Source: CAZHRC01 sp964533865
GTDB lineage: Bacteria; Bacillota; Clostridia; Tissierellales; Peptoniphilaceae
Assembly: GCA_964533865.1 (NCBI GenBank)
Contig: CAZHRC010000029.1
Location: 1 to 17,323 of the forward strand
Reading direction: 5' to 3'
Length of the DNA stretch: 17,323 nt
Under the pieces are notes generated by a model. That model worked only from the letters and a program-made list of their open reading frames with translations. It was not told where the DNA came from and did not search any database. Position numbers and translations under genes: made by a program. Positions 14,331-17,323 of this stretch are shown here, piece by piece. Numbering within the stretch: position 1 is the first letter of the stretch; each line of letters opens with the position of its first letter.

Positions 14331-14379
14331 TGTAAAAACCACGACACCCTTTCTCCAGAGCACGGCATTGGCTTTTACA
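14331..14379 (-). other. 5'-terminal stem in the bioY leader
   Basis: On minus, TGTAAAAGCCA (14379-14369) pairs with TGGTTTTTACA (14341-14331) over 11 bp with one G-T pair, enclosing 27 nt. The expected start of bioY transcription is near 14378-14379, so the stem would sit at the very 5' end of the mRNA. No matching riboswitch class is known to me. Confidence 0.5.
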
Positions 14380-14384
14380 GTGTA

Positions 14385-14437
14385 AGTTTACTGAAAAAAG
14401 CCCCTATTGTCAACCCAATTTAAAATGCAGTTGACAA
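14385..14437 (-). promoter_or_regulatory. bioY promoter with BirA-like operator
   Basis: On minus, TTGACA (14413-14408), 17-bp spacer, TAAACT (14390-14385). The -35 is part of a dyad, TTGTCAAC (14437-14430), 15-bp spacer, GTTGACAA (14414-14407). This shape agrees with BirA operators (TTGT-AACC, about 14-16 bp, GGTT-ACAA). The same dyad is the stem of the terminator for the preceding operon. Confidence 0.75.
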
Positions 14438-14445
14438 TAGGGGCT
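14394..14445 (-). terminator. Terminator of the amino acid ABC transporter operon
   Basis: On minus, AGCCCCTATTGTCAAC (14445-14430) pairs perfectly with GTTGACAATAGGGGCT (14414-14399), 15-nt loop, followed by TTTTT (14398-14394). It starts 17 bases after the ATPase stop codon. Confidence 0.92.
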
Positions 14446-14461
14446 AAGTTTTCTTTAGAGT

Positions 14462-15184
14462 TTACAATATTTTCGATAAAAAGCTTTGAAGTCGTTGGTT
14501 TTCTGGATTGGCGAAGAACGCTTCGGGACCTTTTTCCTCTTGGATTAATCCTTCATCCATAAACATGACCCGATTGGCCACTTCTCGGGCAAAACCCATT
14601 TCGTGGGTAACGACTACCATAGTCATCCCATCGTAGGCAAGTTCTTTCATCAACTCCAACACTTCTCCTACCATCTCCGGATCCAATGCAGAGGTGGGTT
14701 CGTCAAAGAGCATGACCTCTGGATCCATGGCTAGAGCGCGGATGATGGCGATGCGCTGTTGTTGACCGCCAGAGAGCTGTCTCGGATAGGCATTGGCTTT
14801 ATCGCTAAGGCCAATGCGTTTTAATAAACCGTACGCTTTGTCGTCGGCTTCTTCCTTTGGGGTTTGCTTAAGCTCCCTTGGCGCCAGTGTAATATTTTCC
14901 AGTACCGACAAGTGAGGAAACAGGTTGAACTGCTGGAACACCATGCCCATTTTTTGGCGCACAAGGTTGATATCCGTCTTTTTGTCGGTGATCGCTTTAC
15001 CGTCGACTACAATCTCACCAGAAGATGGCGTCTCCAACAGGTTTAAACACCGCAAAAACGTGGACTTCCCAGACCCTGAAGGTCCTACGATGACAAGCTT
15101 GTCCTTGCGATTGACGGTGGTGGTTATTCCACGCAAAACGTGGTTTTTTCCAAAATGTTTTTCGAGTTTTGTGACATTAATCAC
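14462..15184 (-). CDS. Polar amino acid ABC transporter ATP-binding protein
   Basis: A 240-aa ATPase that drives amino acid import. Walker A GPSGSGKST (34-42), Q-loop VFQQFNLFP (82-90), signature LSGGQQQR (137-144), Walker B VMLFDEPTSALD (157-168) and the switch His194 in VVTHEMGFA are all intact. Closest in character to GlnQ/HisP/ArtP-type proteins. The start is GTG at 15184, overlapping the permease stop by 8 bp, with AAGGAGG about ten bases upstream inside the permease gene. Last gene of the operon; the substrate is not decided by this subunit. Confidence 0.93.
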   Translation of the reverse strand: MINVTKLEKHFGKNHVLRGITTTVNRKDKLVIVGPSGSGKSTFLRCLNLLETPSSGEIVVDGKAITDKKTDINLVRQKMGMVFQQFNLFPHLSVLENITLAPRELKQTPKEEADDKAYGLLKRIGLSDKANAYPRQLSGGQQQRIAIIRALAMDPEVMLFDEPTSALDPEMVGEVLELMKELAYDGMTMVVVTHEMGFAREVANRVMFMDEGLIQEEKGPEAFFANPENQRLQSFLSKIL

Positions 15185-15881
15185 CTTGAGCCATCCTCCT
15201 TTCCAATATAGACTGTAGTTTTTGCAAAAAGAGCACGAGGACGAGGTAAAATCCTGCCGCTATAAAATAGGGCGGCAACACATCGTAGGTGCGCGATCCG
15301 ATTAACGTAGCCGCCTTCGTCACTTCAGTGATGGCGATAGCCGACCCGACGGAAGTCTCTTTAATCAAAACGATAAATTCATTGCCCAATGCGGGCAAAA
15401 TATTTTTAATCGCCTGAGGCAAAATGATAAAACGCATGGTTTGGGTTTGATTAAATCCGAGGGTGCGCCCAGCCTCCATTTGCCCCTTATCCACTGCCAT
15501 AATCCCAGCCCTTATGATCTCGGTGACATATGCCCCTGAGTTGATCCCAAAACAGATGGCCCCAATAAATACCTCGCTGGTATTTCTCGAGGTAAAGATC
15601 ATATTGTAAATAATGAAAAGCTGTATGATAACAGGTGTTCCGCGGATAACTGTGGTGTAAAGATTACCGACCTTAGACAAAAATCCCAACATTTTGTTTT
15701 GATCGGCACTGACTTTAATGATCGCCACAACTACGCCGATAAGTATGCCGATGACGGCGGCAAGCGCCGTGATTTGAAGGGTGACTTTCAGCCCATCCAA
15801 ATAAAGTAAGTATCGGTTGTTCTCAAAAAAGGCGCGATAAAAACTCGCACCGATTTCAGAGATCCAGGTTGTCAATTCCAT
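15177..15881 (-). CDS. Polar amino acid ABC transporter permease
   Basis: A 234-aa membrane protein of the HisM/GlnP/ArtQ family with about five membrane segments. YLDGLKVTLQITALAAVIGILIG-type N-terminal helix, VIRGTPVIIQLFIIY (conserved RGTP), the EAA loop EAGRTLGFNQTQTMRFIILPQA region that docks on the ATPase, and NEFIVLIKETSVGSAI are visible. Start chosen at ATG 15881 with AGGA seven bases upstream; GTG at 15887 is an alternative two codons longer. A single permease probably forms a homodimer, as only one is encoded here. Separated from the binding protein gene by an intercistronic terminator. Confidence 0.93.
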   Translation of the reverse strand: MELTTWISEIGASFYRAFFENNRYLLYLDGLKVTLQITALAAVIGILIGVVVAIIKVSADQNKMLGFLSKVGNLYTTVIRGTPVIIQLFIIYNMIFTSRNTSEVFIGAICFGINSGAYVTEIIRAGIMAVDKGQMEAGRTLGFNQTQTMRFIILPQAIKNILPALGNEFIVLIKETSVGSAIAITEVTKAATLIGSRTYDVLPPYFIAAGFYLVLVLFLQKLQSILERRMAQGD

Positions 15882-15911
15882 AGCCACTTCCTTTCCTGGC
15901 TTTCGACCTTT

Positions 15912-15957
15912 AAAAAACGGACTCGATGGACGCCATAATACAGTCCACCGGAGTCCG
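15912..15957 (-). terminator. Intercistronic terminator between binding protein and permease
   Basis: On minus, a 14-bp stem with one bulged C: CGGACTC (15957-15951) with GAGTCCG (15924-15918), and GGTGGAC with GTCCATC inside, loop of 11, followed by TTTTTT (15917-15912). It begins 9 bases after the binding-protein stop and no separate promoter for the permease is obvious, so partial read-through is expected. Confidence 0.85.
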
Positions 15958-15965
15958 ATCTTCCA

Positions 15966-16802
15966 TTAACGGGTGTGATTTAAAATAAACCCTTCGATCT
16001 TTCCAGATTCTTTCAATTCCTTGATAATCGGATTGATCTTATTTAACAACTCATCATTTCCTTTTTTAACGGCAATCGCGTATTGATCGACAAATAGCGG
16101 ATCGCCTTCTAAAATCTTAAGCACCCCTTCATTTGCTGCAACCAGCTCTTGAGCGGGAAGTTGGTCCATGACAATGCCGTCGATTTTACCATTTTTTAAA
16201 TCTTCAGCCGCTTGAACAAACTTGGTGTAGCGTTTGATCTCAGCAGGTTTGGTCTTTTCTGGGTCTGAAACATAGAGATCTGCGATGTTTCCTTGTTGAA
16301 CGCCGATTATTTTGCCGTTTAGAGCGTCGTTTGTCGGTGCTTCAACACCAGGGTTCGCAACGGAGACCACCACGACTTCAGTCGAATCCACATAGAAATC
16401 CGAAAAGTCCATTTGAGCTTTGCGGTCTTCAGTAATCGATACCCCAGCAGCGACCATGTCAACTCGACCGGATTGCACCGCCAACAACGCGCCATCAAAG
16501 TCCATGTCTTTAATTTCCACATCAACCCCAAGCTTTTCACCGATAGCGTTTACAATATCCATATCCACGCCTTGAACCTTGCCATCGTCTCCGATGTACT
16601 CATAAGGTGCAAATCCTGCTTCTGTACCGATAATGAGCGTTTCGCCTTTTTTGGTTTCCCCGGTTTCTTGTGCTTCAGCTGACGTGTCGCCAGATGTTTC
16701 GACTGGTGCTTCGCTTTTGGTGTCATTGGTTTTTCCCCCACCACAAGCCACCAACGCGATCATTGTCAATGATAATAACAACAACGATATTAATTTTTTC
16801 AT
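15966..16802 (-). CDS. Amino acid ABC transporter substrate-binding lipoprotein
   Basis: A 278-aa extracellular binding protein of the polar amino acid family (SBP_bac_3). Signal peptide at residues 1-19 with lipobox LVAC, Cys20 being the lipid anchor. A low-complexity Ser/Thr/Glu linker (about 22-55) follows, as in Gram-positive lipoproteins. The domain itself shows LIIGTEAGFAPYEY, VDMDIVNAIGEKLG, FDGALLAVQSGRVDMVAAGVSIT and a DQYAIAVKKGN segment near the end. The FDGALLAVQSG and AGVSITEDR pattern is shared by glutamine, arginine and cystine binders, so the ligand is open. ATG at 16802 with AAGGAG upstream. First gene of the transporter operon. Confidence 0.94.
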   Translation of the reverse strand: MKKLISLLLLSLTMIALVACGGGKTNDTKSEAPVETSGDTSAEAQETGETKKGETLIIGTEAGFAPYEYIGDDGKVQGVDMDIVNAIGEKLGVDVEIKDMDFDGALLAVQSGRVDMVAAGVSITEDRKAQMDFSDFYVDSTEVVVVSVANPGVEAPTNDALNGKIIGVQQGNIADLYVSDPEKTKPAEIKRYTKFVQAAEDLKNGKIDGIVMDQLPAQELVAANEGVLKILEGDPLFVDQYAIAVKKGNDELLNKINPIIKELKESGKIEGFILNHTR

Positions 16803-16840
16803 CTTTTCTCCTTTTCCTTTCTCTACTTTAATAATAACTC

Positions 16841-16869
16841 ATTTTATCACGAACGGCTCAAATACACAA
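16841..16869 (-). promoter_or_regulatory. Promoter of the amino acid ABC transporter operon
   Basis: On minus, TTGTGT (16869-16864), 17-bp spacer, TAAAAT (16846-16841). The ATG follows 38 bases after the -10. Confidence 0.6.
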
Positions 16870-16938
16870 TGCAGAAGGGTTTATTCCTATTAACCACATA
16901 TAGTGTTTATGACTAGGATTTTATAATTTCAATGAAAA

Positions 16939-16977
16939 CGTTGTATACTAGTGAGACAACGAAGCGTTTGCTCGTTG
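16939..16977 (+). promoter_or_regulatory. Possible -10 and repeated CGTTG half-sites before the alcohol dehydrogenase gene
   Basis: TATACT (16944-16949) is a good -10, but no clear -35 lies 16-18 bp upstream, which fits an activated promoter. Three half-sites surround it: CGTTGT (16939-16944), ACAACGA (16956-16962) and TCGTTG (16972-16977), alternating in orientation. Candidate operator for an unidentified regulator. Confidence 0.4.
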
Positions 16978-17000
16978 AATATACTCGTGAGGTGGTTCAT

Positions 17001-17323
17001 ATGAAAGGCTTTGCAATGTTGGGAATCGGAAAAACGGGATGGATCGAGAAAGAAGATCCAAAATGTGGTCCATTGGATGCGATTTGTAAACCCATCGCTC
17101 TTGCGCCTTGTACTTCTGACGTGCATACGGTTTGGGAAGGTGCTATCGGTGATCGAAGCGATATGATCCTTGGTCACGAAGCTGCCGGCGAAGTCGTCGA
17201 AGTTGGCGCTTTGGTTAAAGACTTTAAGCCTGGCGATCGTGTACTCGTACCTGCTATCACTCCCGATTGGAGCTCTTTAGCAGCGCAAGATGGCTACCCC
17301 ATGCACTCTGGTGGCGCTCTTGG
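17001..17323 (+). CDS. adh: Zinc-dependent NADP secondary alcohol dehydrogenase (partial, 3' end missing)
   Basis: First 107 residues of a medium-chain alcohol dehydrogenase of the isopropanol/secondary alcohol type known from Thermoanaerobacter brockii and Clostridium beijerinckii, which interconvert secondary alcohols and ketones such as 2-propanol and acetone. It begins MKGFAMLGIGKTGWIEKE, with catalytic zinc ligands Cys37 (APCTSD) and His59-Glu60 (LGHEAAGE), the GDRVLVPAITPDW segment (78-90) and YPMHSGG near the window edge, all as in that group. The nucleotide-binding domain is beyond the window. ATG at 17001 with GAGGTGG five bases upstream. Divergent from the amino acid transporter operon. 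Confidence 0.92.
   Translation, partial: MKGFAMLGIGKTGWIEKEDPKCGPLDAICKPIALAPCTSDVHTVWEGAIGDRSDMILGHEAAGEVVEVGALVKDFKPGDRVLVPAITPDWSSLAAQDGYPMHSGGAL

Overview
The window looks like chromosomal DNA of a Firmicute, most likely an anaerobe of the class Clostridia. The basis is an IscR-IscS-IscU cluster, an archaeal-type IMP cyclohydrolase (PurO), ECF-type vitamin uptake components (ThiW, BioY), a clostridial-looking FolD variant, a secondary alcohol dehydrogenase of the T. brockii / C. beijerinckii type, strong AGGAGG ribosome binding sites and intrinsic terminators. The genus is not determined. One 10-N assembly gap lies at 8390-8399.

Layout. 1-605 has no supportable gene. It holds repeats: a 51-bp direct repeat (two copies), a tandem array of small hairpins separated by a constant 7-mer, and a second module with a variable stem. 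606-2571 (minus) is an MFS transporter followed by a PHP-type histidinol-phosphatase. A divergent AraC regulator (2680-3576) probably controls them. 3630-4268 (minus) is a MobA/MocA-like nucleotidyltransferase, divergent from a Fur-family regulator (4366-4788) with a near-consensus promoter. 4897-6981 (minus) is iscR-iscS-iscU with overlapping genes, driven by a promoter whose spacer contains a dyad that is a good candidate IscR operator. 7137-7856 (minus) is purO. A possible small plus-strand RNA lies at about 7957-8015.

8025-10894 (minus) is a thiamine salvage unit: promoter, TPP riboswitch with terminator, thiW (thiazole S-component), a thiM-thiE gene fusion and a HAD phosphatase (interrupted by the N gap). 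10924-13603 (minus) is a GNAT acetyltransferase, pyrC and folD operon. 13739-14296 (minus) is bioY. Its promoter, a BirA-like dyad and the terminator of the preceding operon are superimposed in about 60 bp. 14462-16802 (minus) is a polar amino acid ABC transporter (lipoprotein, intercistronic terminator, permease, ATPase). 17001-17323 (plus) is the start of a zinc-dependent secondary alcohol dehydrogenase that runs off the window.

Most of the window is core metabolism and vitamin scavenging under recognisable local control. I do not see a defence or mobile system. The most unusual items are the hairpin-array repeat at 223-372, the shared terminator/operator/promoter of bioY, the FolD lacking two cyclohydrolase residues, the ThiM-ThiE fusion next to a HAD phosphatase, and the candidate small RNA.
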